A stretch of 64,000 nucleotides of DNA, taken from Devosia ureilytica (GTDB lineage Bacteria > Pseudomonadota > Alphaproteobacteria > Rhizobiales > Devosiaceae). The translations under genes and the position numbers were made by a program. Within the stretch, counting starts at the first letter, position 1. Each line of letters opens with the position of its first letter. A model generated the notes under the pieces. It made no database searches. It had not been told where the DNA came from and saw only the letters and a program-made list of their open reading frames with translations. The stretch lies in contig NZ_JAMZCU010000001.1 in assembly GCF_024273195.1 (NCBI RefSeq), positions 310,001 to 374,000 on the forward strand. The letters are read 5' to 3'. Positions 46,174 to 55,786 of the stretch are shown here, in pieces.

Positions 46174-47193
46174 ATGGCGCGCAAGGCGACGGCCACCAAG
46201 GCCAAGACGCAGCCCAATATCCCCCAGTTCACTCAGGAGCAGGATCTCGAAGCGTTTCGCGAGATGTTGTTGATCCGGCGGTTCGAGGAAAAGGCCGGCC
46301 AGATGTATGGCATGGGTCTGATCGGCGGGTTCTGCCACCTTTATATTGGCCAGGAAGCGGTGGTCACAGGGATCACCATGGCCAGCGAGAAGGGCAAAGA
46401 TGCCCAGATCACCGGCTATCGCGACCACGGACACATGCTGGTCATGGGCCTGGATCCCAAAGGTGTGATGGCCGAGTTGACCGGCCGCCAGGGCGGCCTG
46501 TCGAAAGGCAAGGGCGGCTCGATGCACATGTTCTCCAATGAGCATCGCTTCTATGGCGGCAACGGCATCGTTGGTGCGCAGGCTTCGCTCGGAACCGGCC
46601 TTGCCTTTGCCAGCAAGTACAAGGGCGATGGCGCCGTGAGCATTGCCTATTTTGGCGATGGCGCAGCCAACCAGGGCCAGGTCTACGAGAGCTTCAACAT
46701 GGCCAAGCTCTGGAAATTGCCGGTCGTCTACATCATCGAGAACAACAAATATGCCATGGGCACCTCGATTGAGCGTGCGGCTGCCACCACCGATTTCTCG
46801 ATGCGCGGCGCATCGTTCGACATTCCGGGCGAGCAAGTCGATGGCATGGATGTGCGCATGGTCTATGACGCGGCCCAGCGCGCCATTGAATATGCCCGTT
46901 CGGGAAATGGCCCCTATATTCTGGAAATGCTGACGTATCGCTATCGCGGCCATTCCATGTCCGACCCGGCGAAATATCGCACCAAGGACGAGGTGACCAA
47001 ATACCGGCAAGAGCGCGACCCCATCGAGCAGGTGCGGGCGCGACTTATTGAAGGTGGCTCGGTCAGCGAGGAAGATCTCAAAAAGATCGAGACCGACATT
47101 CGCGCCATTGTCACCGAGGCCGCAGATTTTGCCACCAATGATCCCGAGCCGGCACCTGCCGAGCTCTGGACCGACATCACCATCGAAGCCTGA
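46174..47193 (+). CDS. pdhA: pyruvate dehydrogenase E1 component subunit alpha
   Basis: 339 residues. The thiamine diphosphate motif is YFGDGAANQGQVYESFNMA (G-D-G to N-N, ending IIENNKYAMGTS); FREMLLIRRFEEKAGQMYG and GFCHLYIGQEAV are E1-alpha signatures, and RYRGHSMSDPAKYR is the phosphorylation-loop-like end. It decarboxylates pyruvate together with PdhB. ATG 46174 is preceded by GGAG. An unannotated 130-residue membrane protein separates it from pdhB. The whole operon is pdhA to coq10. Confidence 0.97.
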   Translation: MARKATATKAKTQPNIPQFTQEQDLEAFREMLLIRRFEEKAGQMYGMGLIGGFCHLYIGQEAVVTGITMASEKGKDAQITGYRDHGHMLVMGLDPKGVMAELTGRQGGLSKGKGGSMHMFSNEHRFYGGNGIVGAQASLGTGLAFASKYKGDGAVSIAYFGDGAANQGQVYESFNMAKLWKLPVVYIIENNKYAMGTSIERAAATTDFSMRGASFDIPGEQVDGMDVRMVYDAAQRAIEYARSGNGPYILEMLTYRYRGHSMSDPAKYRTKDEVTKYRQERDPIEQVRARLIEGGSVSEEDLKKIETDIRAIVTEAADFATNDPEPAPAELWTDITIEA

Positions 47194-47199
47194 GGCGCG

Positions 47200-47592
47200 A
47201 TGTCCATTCTGCTTGGCGTAGTCCTGCTGTTTGCGGCCCTGTCGGTGGCTCTCGCCGCCGGTCAGGCCATGGCCATCAGCCGGCTGGCGCCGCAGGTCGA
47301 ATGGCGCGGATGGCTATTTGGCTGGTGGCGCTTTGGCGAGATCAGCCAGCGGGCGGGTCTTTCTGGTGAAGTGCAGGCGGCTGTTTATAAGCGCGCAGTG
47401 ATTGCTGCAGTCGCCTTTGTCATTCTGGGCTTGGTGCTCAGTGGCTGGGTGGTCAATCAGCGCCCGAATGGCGCGGCCGAGACGACCTCAAAAAAATTGA
47501 CGGGATGGCGGATCGATGCCGCTGTCTTGAACCTAAATTCCTCTATCCGCCCTGTGGCCTCCATGCCCGGCGCGATCCTCGTGGAGAGCTGA
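47200..47592 (+). CDS. small membrane protein between pdhA and pdhB, unknown function
   Basis: 130 residues with two hydrophobic helices (about 3-24 and 66-85) and a central [15 protein letters not shown] segment. It begins seven bases after the pdhA stop and ends two bases before the pdhB start, so it is translated within the pyruvate dehydrogenase operon. I recognise no family. The second half reads less like the usual composition but has no frameshift sign. It may be a lineage-specific membrane protein; nothing shows a link with the enzyme complex. In most other Rhizobiales pdhB follows pdhA directly. Confidence 0.65.
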   Translation: MSILLGVVLLFAALSVALAAGQAMAISRLAPQVEWRGWLFGWWRFGEISQRAGLSGEVQAAVYKRAVIAAVAFVILGLVLSGWVVNQRPNGAAETTSKKLTGWRIDAAVLNLNSSIRPVASMPGAILVES

Positions 47593-47593
47593 T

Positions 47594-48985
47594 ATGCCCC
47601 AAATCCTCATGCCCGCTTTGTCGCCGACCATGGAAGAAGGCAAGCTTGCCAAGTGGGTCGTCAAGGTTGGCGATACGGTGAAGTCAGGCGACGTTCTGGC
47701 CGAAATCGAAACCGACAAGGCGACGATGGAAGTCGAAGCCGTGGATGAAGGCACGGTCACCGAAATTCTGGTGGCCGAAGGCACGGAAGGCGTGAAGGTC
47801 AATACGCCCATCGCCATGGTGCTGGCCGAAGGCGAAAGCGCTGGTTCGGCAGCTGCGCCAGTTGCCGAGACGGCTCCCGAACCTTCCGAGGCGCCCGTCG
47901 TTGCCGCTGAAAAGGGTGCAGATGCCGTTGAGGCTGCTGCTGTTCCGGCTGCCCCCAAGTTTGAACCACAGGCCGATCCTGATCTGCCCGAGGGCGTCGA
48001 AATGGTCGAAATGACTGTTCGACAGGCGCTGAACGAGGCGATGGCCGAGGAAATGCGCCTCGACAAGGACGTCTTCATCATGGGTGAGGAGGTTGCCGAA
48101 TATCAGGGCGCCTACAAGATTACCCAGAACCTGCTGCAGGAGTTCGGCAAGGATCGCGTCATCGATACGCCGATTACCGAGCATGGTTTTGCTGGCCTTG
48201 CGGTTGGTGCAGCCTTTGCGGGCCTCAAGCCGATTGTCGAATTCATGACCTGGAATTTTGCGATGCAGGCCATCGACCAGATCATCAATTCGGCGGCCAA
48301 GCAGCTGTACATGTCCGGCGGTCAGGTCAAGGCGCCCATGGTGTTCCGCGGTCCAAACGGCGTCGCTTCGCGCGTGGGTGCACAGCACAGTCAGGATTAT
48401 TCGGCATGGTATAGCCATGTGCCGGGCCTGACCGTGATCGCGCCCTATAGCGCGGCAGACGCCAAGGGCCTGCTCAAGGCCGCCATCCGCTCGCCCAATC
48501 CGGTGGTGTTCCTCGAAAACGAAATTCTTTATGGCTCGACAGGGCTGGTCCCCAAGGTCGACGATTTCGTGCTGCCCATCGGCAAGGCGCGCATTGCGCG
48601 CAAGGGCGCGGATGTCACCATTGTGTCGTTCTCGATGGGCATGCGCTACGCGACCCAGGCTACCGAGAAACTGGTTGCAGCGGGTGTCGACGTGGAATTG
48701 ATCGACCTGCGCACACTGCGTCCTATGGACAGCGATACGGTCATCGAGTCGGTAAAAAAGACCGGCCGTATGGTGACTGTGGAAGAGGGCTGGCCGCAAA
48801 GCGGCATCGGAGCCGAACTCTCGGCCCGCGTCATGGAAGCGGCGTTCGACTATCTCGATGCGCCCGTTATCCGAGTCACCGGCAAGGACGTCCCCATGCC
48901 CTATGCTGCCAATCTTGAAAAGCTGGCGCTGCCCAACGTTGATGAAGTGATCGCGGCAGTGAACGCTGTCACATACCGCTCGTAA
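47594..48985 (+). CDS. pdhB: pyruvate dehydrogenase E1 component subunit beta with N-terminal lipoyl domain
   Basis: 463 residues. Residues 1-80 are a lipoyl domain, with the lipoylated Lys in [17 protein letters not shown], followed by an Ala/Pro-rich linker and the E1-beta domain with [15 protein letters not shown] and [18 protein letters not shown] lipoyl domain fused to E1-beta is the usual form in Rhizobiales. With PdhA it forms the thiamine-dependent E1 heterotetramer. The linker is Ala/Pro/Glu rich. It follows the small membrane protein gene with two bases between. Confidence 0.97.
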   Translation: MPQILMPALSPTMEEGKLAKWVVKVGDTVKSGDVLAEIETDKATMEVEAVDEGTVTEILVAEGTEGVKVNTPIAMVLAEGESAGSAAAPVAETAPEPSEAPVVAAEKGADAVEAAAVPAAPKFEPQADPDLPEGVEMVEMTVRQALNEAMAEEMRLDKDVFIMGEEVAEYQGAYKITQNLLQEFGKDRVIDTPITEHGFAGLAVGAAFAGLKPIVEFMTWNFAMQAIDQIINSAAKQLYMSGGQVKAPMVFRGPNGVASRVGAQHSQDYSAWYSHVPGLTVIAPYSAADAKGLLKAAIRSPNPVVFLENEILYGSTGLVPKVDDFVLPIGKARIARKGADVTIVSFSMGMRYATQATEKLVAAGVDVELIDLRTLRPMDSDTVIESVKKTGRMVTVEEGWPQSGIGAELSARVMEAAFDYLDAPVIRVTGKDVPMPYAANLEKLALPNVDEVIAAVNAVTYRS

Positions 48986-48997
48986 GGGAGAACCGGG

Positions 48998-50335
48998 ATG
49001 CCAATCAATATCACCATGCCGGCGCTCTCTCCCACGATGGAAGAGGGCAAGCTTGCCAAGTGGCACGTCAAGGAAGGCGACAGCGTTTCCTCCGGTGACG
49101 TGATCGCCGAGATCGAAACCGACAAGGCGACCATGGAAGTGGAAGCCGTAGATGAAGGCAAGATCGGCAAGATTCTCGTGGCCGAGGGCACGGAGAATGT
49201 GAAGGTCAACGCCGTTATCGCGGTGTTGCTTCAGGACGGCGAGGACGCCGGGGCCATTGGCTCAGCGCCCGCACCCAAGGCTGAAGCGCCGAAGGCCGAG
49301 GCGCCAAAGGCTGCTGGGCCTGCGGCCGCCGCCCCGGCGCCTGCTGCCAAGGCCGAAGCCCCCAAGCCCGCGGCTGCTCCGGCCAAAGCCGATGGCGGCA
49401 AGGTGTTTGCCTCGCCTCTGGCCCGCCGCCTTGCCAAGGAAGCCGGGATCGACGTTGCCGCCATTTCCGGCACCGGCCCCAAAGGCCGCGTGGTCAAGTC
49501 GGATGTTGTGGCCGCCAAGTCGGGCAAGACGCCTCTCAAGGCTGCCGCCGCCCCGGCCGCAGCTGCATCGGGTGGTACTGCGATGGCCGGTGGCCTTAGC
49601 AAGGCCCAGGTCCTGTCCCTCTACGAAGAGGGCAGCTATGAGCTGGTTCCCGCCGATGGCATGCGCAAGACCATTGCGGCGCGCCTCACCGAGAGCAAAC
49701 AGACCGTTCCGCATTTCTACCTGACGGTAGACTGCCGGATCGACGCACTGCTTGCTGCCCGCGAGCAGATCAATGCGTCCGCGCCCAAGTCCAAGGACGG
49801 CAAGCCCGAGTACAAGCTTTCGGTCAATGACTTTGTCATGAAGGCCTGGGCTGTCGCGTTGCAGCGGGTGCCCCTGGCCAACGCCACCTGGGCAGGGGAT
49901 GCGATCCTCTACCACAAGCGCAGCGATGTGGCCGTGGCGGTGGCTATTCCGGGCGGTCTCTTCACACCGGTTGTGAAGAGCTGCGACACCAAGAGCTTGC
50001 GGGAAATTTCCGAGGCCGTGAAGGACCTTGCCACCCGCGCGCGCAACAAGAAGTTGATGCCGCATGAGTATCAGGGCGGTGCTTCGTCGGTTTCCAATCT
50101 GGGCATGTTCGGGATCAAGGACTTCGCTGCCGTCATCAACCCGCCGCATGGCACGATCCTGGCGGTCGGCGTGGGCGAGGAGCGCGTGTATCCCGATAAG
50201 GGCGAGATCAAGATTGGTCAGTTCATGACCTGCACGCTCTCCTGCGATCACCGCTCCGTTGATGGCGCCCTAGGCGCCGAAGTGCTCGGCGTGTTCAAGG
50301 GCCTCATCGAAAACCCCGTGATGATGCTGGCGTAA
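48998..50335 (+). CDS. pdhC: dihydrolipoamide acetyltransferase (E2) of pyruvate dehydrogenase
   Basis: 445 residues. Domain order: lipoyl domain (1-80, Lys in [15 protein letters not shown]), Ala/Pro-rich linker, E3-binding domain ([20 protein letters not shown] and [14 protein letters not shown], about 133-170), second linker, and the acetyltransferase domain ending [13 protein letters not shown], where His and Asp of H-R-x-x-D-G are catalytic. It forms the complex core. The DNA of the linkers is low complexity. The SGNH hydrolase gene follows at 12 bases. Confidence 0.97.
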   Translation: MPINITMPALSPTMEEGKLAKWHVKEGDSVSSGDVIAEIETDKATMEVEAVDEGKIGKILVAEGTENVKVNAVIAVLLQDGEDAGAIGSAPAPKAEAPKAEAPKAAGPAAAAPAPAAKAEAPKPAAAPAKADGGKVFASPLARRLAKEAGIDVAAISGTGPKGRVVKSDVVAAKSGKTPLKAAAAPAAAASGGTAMAGGLSKAQVLSLYEEGSYELVPADGMRKTIAARLTESKQTVPHFYLTVDCRIDALLAAREQINASAPKSKDGKPEYKLSVNDFVMKAWAVALQRVPLANATWAGDAILYHKRSDVAVAVAIPGGLFTPVVKSCDTKSLREISEAVKDLATRARNKKLMPHEYQGGASSVSNLGMFGIKDFAAVINPPHGTILAVGVGEERVYPDKGEIKIGQFMTCTLSCDHRSVDGALGAEVLGVFKGLIENPVMMLA

Positions 50336-50347
50336 GGAGCCTTGGCG

Positions 50348-50995
50348 ATGAAGACCATTCTCGCCTATGGCGACAGCCTGACCTATGGCGCGGACCCCGG
50401 CGGCGGGCCTCGCCACGCCTTCGAGGATCGCTGGCCAACGGTGTTGGAGCAGGGGCTTGGTGGCAAGGCCCGGGTGATTGCAGAGGGCCTTGGCGGTCGC
50501 GCCACCGCCTATGACGACTGGACGGCGGCGGCAGACCGTAATGGCGCGCGCATTCTGCCGACGCTATTGGCCAGCCATGCGCCGCTCGATCTGGTCATCA
50601 TCTTTCTCGGCACCAATGATCTCAAGCCGTTTGTCGCCGGATCTGCCGCCTATGCCGCGCGCGGTGCCCGTCGGCTGATCGAAATGACGCGCGCGCATTT
50701 TGCCGGTGTGGGCGAAGCTGTGCCGCAAATTCTCCTCGTGTCGCCGCCGCATGTGGTCGAGACGAGCAATGAGAATATGCTGAGCAATTTTGGCGGGCTC
50801 GATCACCTCATCCGCGAGTCGCAGGACTTTGCCCGGCACTATCGCCGCCATGCCGAGGAAACCGGGGTCGCCTTTTTCGATGCCGCCACGGTCGCCAAAG
50901 CCGATGCGCGCGACGGTGTGCATCTCGACCCGGCCAATACACGTGCTATCGGCGAGGGGCTGGTGCCGCTCGTCTCGAAAATCCTGGGTCTCTGA
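50348..50995 (+). CDS. SGNH/GDSL hydrolase
   Basis: 215 residues. Block I is GDSLTYG (nucleophile Ser10), block III is GTND (about 93-96) and the final D-x-x-H is DGVHLD. It resembles arylesterase/lysophospholipase-like SGNH esterases without signal peptide. ATG 50348 is chosen over TTG 50342 because GGAG lies eight bases before the ATG. Located between pdhC and lpd; a similar hydrolase at this place is recurrent in the order, but its substrate is unknown. Confidence 0.9.
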   Translation: MKTILAYGDSLTYGADPGGGPRHAFEDRWPTVLEQGLGGKARVIAEGLGGRATAYDDWTAAADRNGARILPTLLASHAPLDLVIIFLGTNDLKPFVAGSAAYAARGARRLIEMTRAHFAGVGEAVPQILLVSPPHVVETSNENMLSNFGGLDHLIRESQDFARHYRRHAEETGVAFFDAATVAKADARDGVHLDPANTRAIGEGLVPLVSKILGL

Positions 50996-51019
50996 CCCCG
51001 CATAATTCTGGAGGCCCTC

Positions 51020-52459
51020 ATGGCTGACCAATACGATCTTCTCGTCATCGGCGCCGGCCCAGGCGGCTATGTTGCTGCCATCCGTGGCGCGCAACTGGGC
51101 ATGAAGGTGGCCATTGTCGAGCGCGAACATATGGCCGGCATCTGTTCCAACTGGGGCTGTATCCCGACCAAGGCGCTGCTGCGTTCGGCCGAAATCTATG
51201 GCCACATGGGCCATGCCAAGGACTATGGGCTGACCGCAGAAAAATTCGGCTTCGATCTCGACGGCATCGTCAAGCGTTCGCGCGCCATTGCGGCGCAGAT
51301 GAATAATGGCGTGCAGTTCCTGATGAAGAAGAACAAGGTCGACATCATCTGGGGCGAGGCCACCATCACCAAGCCGGGCGAAGTCAAGGTCGCGCCCAGC
51401 AAGAAGCCGATTGTCCAGCCGCAGGGGCCCGTGCCCAAGAATGCGCTGGGTGAGGGGACCTACAGGGCCAAGAACATCATCATCGCCACTGGCGCCCGGC
51501 CGCGCGTGCTGCCGGGCATCGAGCCGGATGGCGATAAGATCTGGACCTATTTCGAGGCGTTGAAGCCGGCCGAAATGCCCAAGTCGCTGGTGGTCATGGG
51601 TTCGGGCGCCATCGGCGTCGAATTCGCCTCCTTCTATCGCTCGATGGGTGCTGAAGTGACCGTCATCGAGCTGCTGCCGCAGATCCTGCCGGTCGAGGAC
51701 GCAGAGATTTCGGGGCTGGCTCGCAAGCGGCTGGAGAAGCGCGGCATCAAGTTCCTCACCGAGGCCAAGGTCGCCAAGGTTGAAAAGACCAAGGACGGCG
51801 TGATCGCGCATGTTGAGACCAAAGACGGCAAGAGCCAGCAGATTGCCGGCGACAAGCTGATCTCGGCGGTCGGCGTGCAGTGCAATATCGAAGGGCTGGG
51901 GCTCGAGACGGTCGGTGTGAAGACCGAGCGCGGCGCGATTGTCATCGATGGTTACGGCAAGACCAATATTGAGGGCATCTGGGCCATTGGCGATGTGGCG
52001 GGCCCGCCAATGCTGGCGCACAAGGCCGAGCATGAGGCGGTCATCACCGTTGAAAAGATCGCTGGTCTCAAGGTCCATGGTCTCGACAAGACCAAAGTTC
52101 CGGGCTGCACCTATTGCGAGCCGCAGGTGGCCAGTGTTGGTCTGACCGAAGCCAAGGCCAAGGAAGCCGGGCGCGAGATCAAGGTCGGGCGTTTCCCCTT
52201 CGTGGGCAATGGCAAGGCGATTGCGCTGGGCGAACCCGATGGCCTGGTGAAGACGATTTTTGACGCCAAGACCGGTGAGTTGCTCGGGGCGCATATGGTC
52301 GGTGCGGAAGTGACCGAACTGATCCAGGGCTTTGTGGTGGCGATGAACCTTGAAACCACCGAGGAAGAGCTGATCCACACGATATTCCCGCATCCGACGC
52401 TGAGCGAGACGATGAAGGAAAGCGTGCTCGATGCTTATGGGCGCGCGCTGAATATTTGA
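51020..52459 (+). CDS. lpd: dihydrolipoyl dehydrogenase (E3)
   Basis: 479 residues. FAD-binding GAGPGGYVAAIRGAQLG (11-27), the redox disulfide Cys42-x4-Cys47 in AGICSNWGCIPTKALL, NAD-binding GSGAIGVEFASF (about 200) and the His-Glu dyad HPTLSETM at the end. It reoxidises dihydrolipoamide of the pyruvate dehydrogenase complex. The variant SNWGCIPTKAL redox motif is the rhizobial type. Start is ATG 51020 with GGAGG upstream. The Gfo/Idh/MocA gene starts 55 bases after its end. Confidence 0.97.
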   Translation: MADQYDLLVIGAGPGGYVAAIRGAQLGMKVAIVEREHMAGICSNWGCIPTKALLRSAEIYGHMGHAKDYGLTAEKFGFDLDGIVKRSRAIAAQMNNGVQFLMKKNKVDIIWGEATITKPGEVKVAPSKKPIVQPQGPVPKNALGEGTYRAKNIIIATGARPRVLPGIEPDGDKIWTYFEALKPAEMPKSLVVMGSGAIGVEFASFYRSMGAEVTVIELLPQILPVEDAEISGLARKRLEKRGIKFLTEAKVAKVEKTKDGVIAHVETKDGKSQQIAGDKLISAVGVQCNIEGLGLETVGVKTERGAIVIDGYGKTNIEGIWAIGDVAGPPMLAHKAEHEAVITVEKIAGLKVHGLDKTKVPGCTYCEPQVASVGLTEAKAKEAGREIKVGRFPFVGNGKAIALGEPDGLVKTIFDAKTGELLGAHMVGAEVTELIQGFVVAMNLETTEEELIHTIFPHPTLSETMKESVLDAYGRALNI

Positions 52460-52514
52460 TGATCAGGCGGTGCTCGGCGCCGACGCGGAGCGTACAACCA
52501 AAGGAGTTATCCAC

Positions 52515-53555
52515 ATGGTCAAGGCAATCCAGATCGGGCTGGGACACTGGGGCTTCAGCTGGTCCAAGGATGTTATCCCCAAAGTTCCCACTGTCGAGAT
52601 GGTGGGCTATGTGGATACCAATCCAGATGCCAGCCAGCGGGTCCAAACCGAGCTCGGGATTGATCCGAAGCTTTGTTTCGCCAGCCTTGAAGACGCGGCG
52701 AACCACACCGATGCGACGCTGGCGCTCTGCACCCTGCGGACAGAGGCGCATTATCCAGTGGTCAAGCGTTGCCTTGAACTGGGGTACAATGTGCTGGTGG
52801 AGAAGCCCTTCACCACCACGATTGCCCAGGGCAAGGAACTGGTGGAACTCGCCCAGGCGCAGGGCAGGGTGCTCATGGTCAGCCAGAACTATCGCCATCA
52901 GCCCGCGCCAATCGCGGCGGCGCAACTGATTGCCGATGGCAAGTTCGGCGCGCTCAACATGGTTTCCATCGATTTTCGCCGTCATGGCCCAAGCCAGGGC
53001 TATCGCTATTGGGATATGCCGGATCCGCTGCTGGCGGATATGTCGATCCATCATTTCGACCTGATGCGTTTTGTGCTCGGGGATGAGCCGGTCCGGCTTT
53101 CCTGCCGCACCTGGAACCCACCAGGCAGCCCGTTCCGCTTTGATCCGAGTGGAGTGGCGACCATCGAATTCTCCAAGGGTACCGTCGTCTCCTACCGCGC
53201 CAGCTGGATGAATTCGGGTCCAGTGACGCCTTGGGCCGGCGAATGGGTGATGGATGGGGCCGAAGGGCAGATCGCCTGGAGTTCGCGCGACCATTTCCGC
53301 GACAAGGCGGGCCCCGATGTGATGACGCTGCAGCCGCTCGACGGCAAGCGGGAGAAGGTCAAGCTCGACAAGGTGAAATTCCCCGACCGGACCGGCACGC
53401 TCAACGCCATTGCCGAGGTGTTGACGGGGGGGCAAGTGCCTCGTGGTTTCAGTTCGGGCCAAGATAATCTTGGCTCGCTTGCGCTGGTGCAAGCAACGAT
53501 CCTTTCCGCCTCGCGCAACGGCGATTGGGTGGATATGAAGGAAGTGCTGGGCTGA
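52515..53555 (+). CDS. Gfo/Idh/MocA family oxidoreductase
   Basis: 346 residues. The N-terminal Rossmann domain is IQIGLGHWGFSWSKDVIP and the C-terminal alpha/beta domain has the EKP motif in VLVEKPFTTTIAQGKEL, with SQNYRHQP. GGAG eight bases before ATG 52515. These NAD(P)-dependent enzymes act on sugars, inositols or related hydroxyls. Its position between lpd and lipA suggests nothing about substrate; it is probably a passenger in the operon. No inositol or sugar genes are near. Confidence 0.9.
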   Translation: MVKAIQIGLGHWGFSWSKDVIPKVPTVEMVGYVDTNPDASQRVQTELGIDPKLCFASLEDAANHTDATLALCTLRTEAHYPVVKRCLELGYNVLVEKPFTTTIAQGKELVELAQAQGRVLMVSQNYRHQPAPIAAAQLIADGKFGALNMVSIDFRRHGPSQGYRYWDMPDPLLADMSIHHFDLMRFVLGDEPVRLSCRTWNPPGSPFRFDPSGVATIEFSKGTVVSYRASWMNSGPVTPWAGEWVMDGAEGQIAWSSRDHFRDKAGPDVMTLQPLDGKREKVKLDKVKFPDRTGTLNAIAEVLTGGQVPRGFSSGQDNLGSLALVQATILSASRNGDWVDMKEVLG

Positions 53556-53705
53556 GACGCCGCCGCATGGCGGCCCAGCACCAAGGTCGGCTTGAACCGG
53601 CCTCCCAGGGAGGCGATATAGGGGCAATCTATATGTGGACGTGTTTCCAGACGGCGAAACGATCCCCACTTCGCCGGGAAACACTGGTTCCCAGTCAGGA
53701 CTGAC

Positions 53706-54656
53706 ATGGTCACGCTCATCGATAATGCGGCCAAGCCGCGCCACCCGGAAAAGGCCAACCGGCCCGACAGCACTGTGCTGCGTAAGCCCGACTGGATCCG
53801 CGTCAAGGCGCCGGGGTCTCCGGTTTACAATGAAACGCAAAAGATCGTGCGCGAGAACAATCTCGTCACCGTCTGCGAGGAAGCGGGCTGCCCCAATATC
53901 GGCGAGTGCTGGAGCAAGAAGCACGCGACCATGATGATCATGGGCGAGATCTGCACCCGCGCCTGCGCCTTCTGCAACGTGCGCACGGGTCTGCCAACGG
54001 CCCTCGATCCGAACGAGCCTGAGAACGTCGCGATCGGGGTCGAAAAACTCGGCCTAGAACATGTCGTCATCACCTCGGTGGACCGCGACGACCTTGCCGA
54101 TGGTGGCGCGCAGCACTTCGCCGACGTGATCCTGGCCATCCGTGCCCGCAACCCCAGGACGACCATCGAAATCCTCACGCCGGACTTCCTGCGCAAGGAC
54201 GGTGCCCTTGAAATCGTCGTGGCGGCCAAGCCGGACGTGTTCAACCACAACCTCGAAACGGTGCCATCGAAATATTTGAAGGTGCGTCCCGGCGCGCGCT
54301 ATTTCCACTCGATCCGGCTTTTGCAGCGGGTCAAGGAGCTTGACCCCTCCATATTCACCAAGTCCGGTATCATGGTGGGCCTGGGGGAAGAGCGCAATGA
54401 AGTGCTTCAGCTCATGGACGACCTGCGGTCGGCCGAGGTCGATTTCCTGACCATCGGGCAATATCTGCAGCCTACCAAGAAGCACTATCCGCTGCAGCGT
54501 TTTGTGACGCCCGAAGAGTTCAAGTCCTTCGCGACGGTGGCGACCGCCAAGGGCTTCCTGCTCGTCTCTTCGAGCCCGCTCACCCGTTCATCGCATCATG
54601 CCGGTGAGGATTTCGCGCGCCTCAGGGCCAACCGCATGGCCAAGCTCGGGCACTGA
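53706..54656 (+). CDS. lipA: lipoyl synthase
   Basis: 316 residues of a radical-SAM enzyme with two iron-sulfur clusters: the auxiliary cluster cysteines Cys57, Cys62 and Cys68 ([12 protein letters not shown]) and the radical-SAM CxxxCxxC at 83, 87 and 90 (CTRACAFC). It inserts two sulfurs into octanoyl groups, making lipoyl for the E1-beta and E2 lipoyl domains encoded just upstream. The gene is separated from the Gfo/Idh gene by 150 bases that hold CCTCCC/GGGAGG. Confidence 0.97.
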   Translation: MVTLIDNAAKPRHPEKANRPDSTVLRKPDWIRVKAPGSPVYNETQKIVRENNLVTVCEEAGCPNIGECWSKKHATMMIMGEICTRACAFCNVRTGLPTALDPNEPENVAIGVEKLGLEHVVITSVDRDDLADGGAQHFADVILAIRARNPRTTIEILTPDFLRKDGALEIVVAAKPDVFNHNLETVPSKYLKVRPGARYFHSIRLLQRVKELDPSIFTKSGIMVGLGEERNEVLQLMDDLRSAEVDFLTIGQYLQPTKKHYPLQRFVTPEEFKSFATVATAKGFLLVSSSPLTRSSHHAGEDFARLRANRMAKLGH

Positions 54657-54662
54657 TCCAGG

Positions 54663-55106
54663 ATGAAGCGTTTTTACGAACGACATGTGCCGCACCTACC
54701 GGAGCGGATGTACGAGATTGTCTCCGATCTCAACGACTATCCGCGCTTTGTGCCCAATTGTCAGGCCATGCAGGTTCGCCCTGATCCTGCTTCGGGCAGC
54801 AAGGATGTGCGGCTTGCACGCATGACCATTTCCTTCGGCCCGATTACTCAAGCGTATACCAGCCGTGTGACGCTTGATCCTGTAGCGCGCACCATCCGCG
54901 CCAAGGCCGTGGACGGTCCCTTTGCCTATCTCGACTCGGTCTGGAGTTTCGAACCCGAAGGGCAGGGCACGCGCGTACGCTTCGAGATCGACTTCAAAAT
55001 TTCCAATCTGCTGATCGCGGCCGTGGCCGAACCGGCCTTTGCCGCCAAGCAGGAGGAAATCATGCGTGCCTTCTGCGACGAAGCGGACCGGCGGTTTGGG
55101 GACTGA
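54663..55106 (+). CDS. Coq10/RatA-type START-fold protein
   Basis: 147 residues, RMYEIVSDLNDYPRFVPNC at the N-terminus and RFEIDFKISNLLIAAVAEP near the end. It belongs to the polyketide cyclase/START family containing yeast Coq10 (ubiquinone carrier) and RatA (proposed ribosome association toxin). In alphaproteobacteria the Coq10-like role is more plausible. It is six bases after lipA, in the same operon, as in other Rhizobiales. Ubiquinone binding is an inference. Confidence 0.88.
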   Translation: MKRFYERHVPHLPERMYEIVSDLNDYPRFVPNCQAMQVRPDPASGSKDVRLARMTISFGPITQAYTSRVTLDPVARTIRAKAVDGPFAYLDSVWSFEPEGQGTRVRFEIDFKISNLLIAAVAEPAFAAKQEEIMRAFCDEADRRFGD

Positions 55107-55279
55107 TTTCAAAAATCTTTCCGCACTATGCCATGCCGAAACGCCGGTAGACCAAGCGGCCGCCCCAAAGGATAGGTAAGAGACGAAACGCAAACCGTCT
55201 CTGGGTGCTGGCCATACGCGCGTAGCGCGTGTGGCCTTCTCGCCTCAGATCTCTCCACTGGAGAGAATTGCCCTCCCGC
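55107..55279. repeat. cluster of three perfect or near-perfect hairpins between coq10 and cinA
   Basis: GAGACG/CGTCTC at 55180-55185 and 55196-55201; GGCCATACGCGC/GCGCGTGTGGCC at 55210-55221 and 55225-55236 (11 of 12 pairs); TCTCTCCA/TGGAGAGA at 55250-55257 and 55259-55266. The last has the core CTCCACTGGAG also found at 60917-60927. The genes converge here, so the hairpins may act as terminators, or they are REP-like repeats. No gene seen. Confidence 0.65.
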
Positions 55280-55786
55280 TCAGGGGCCAGGCGGATTGCT
55301 CGAAAGCACCTGCAGCACCAGGTCCAGCGCCGCATCAACGGTGGCCTTACGGATGCCGTCGCGGCCGATATCGCCAAAGTTGTGTTCAATGACGACAGTG
55401 GCCAGTTCTGACGAAACCGCCACATAGACGAGCCCAACCGGCTTTTTTTCCGTGCCGCCATCGGGCCCGGCAATGCCGGTTGCCGCCACGGCGAAATCGA
55501 CGCGGGCGGTGTTGCGAGCGCCATCGGCCATGGCACGGGCGACTTGGTTACTGACGGCGCCATAGTCGCCGATGAGGCGAGGCTGCACCTGAATCATGCG
55601 GGATTTTGCCGAATTGGCATAGGTGATGTAGCCGCCATAAATAGCCGCCGAGGCACCGGGGATGTCGGTGAGGGCCGATGCGATCATGCCGCCCGTGCAG
55701 CTCTCGGCGGTCACCAGGGTCTGGCCACGCTCAGCCAGGATGTCGATGATCTGCTTGCCCGCAGAGGGTTTTGCCTTGCTTGCCAT
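55280..55786 (-). CDS. pncC: CinA-type amidohydrolase (nicotinamide-nucleotide amidase, PncC)
   Basis: 168 residues: LAERGQTLVTAESCTGGMIAS near residue 14-34 (catalytic Ser and Lys region of CinA C-terminal domain), IYGGYITYANSAKSRMI and FAVAATGIAGPDGGTEKKPVG. PncC deamidates nicotinamide mononucleotide. It begins at ATG 55786, directly after the ispDF stop, so the two genes form one unit. Confidence 0.9.
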   Translation of the reverse strand: MASKAKPSAGKQIIDILAERGQTLVTAESCTGGMIASALTDIPGASAAIYGGYITYANSAKSRMIQVQPRLIGDYGAVSNQVARAMADGARNTARVDFAVAATGIAGPDGGTEKKPVGLVYVAVSSELATVVIEHNFGDIGRDGIRKATVDAALDLVLQVLSSNPPGP

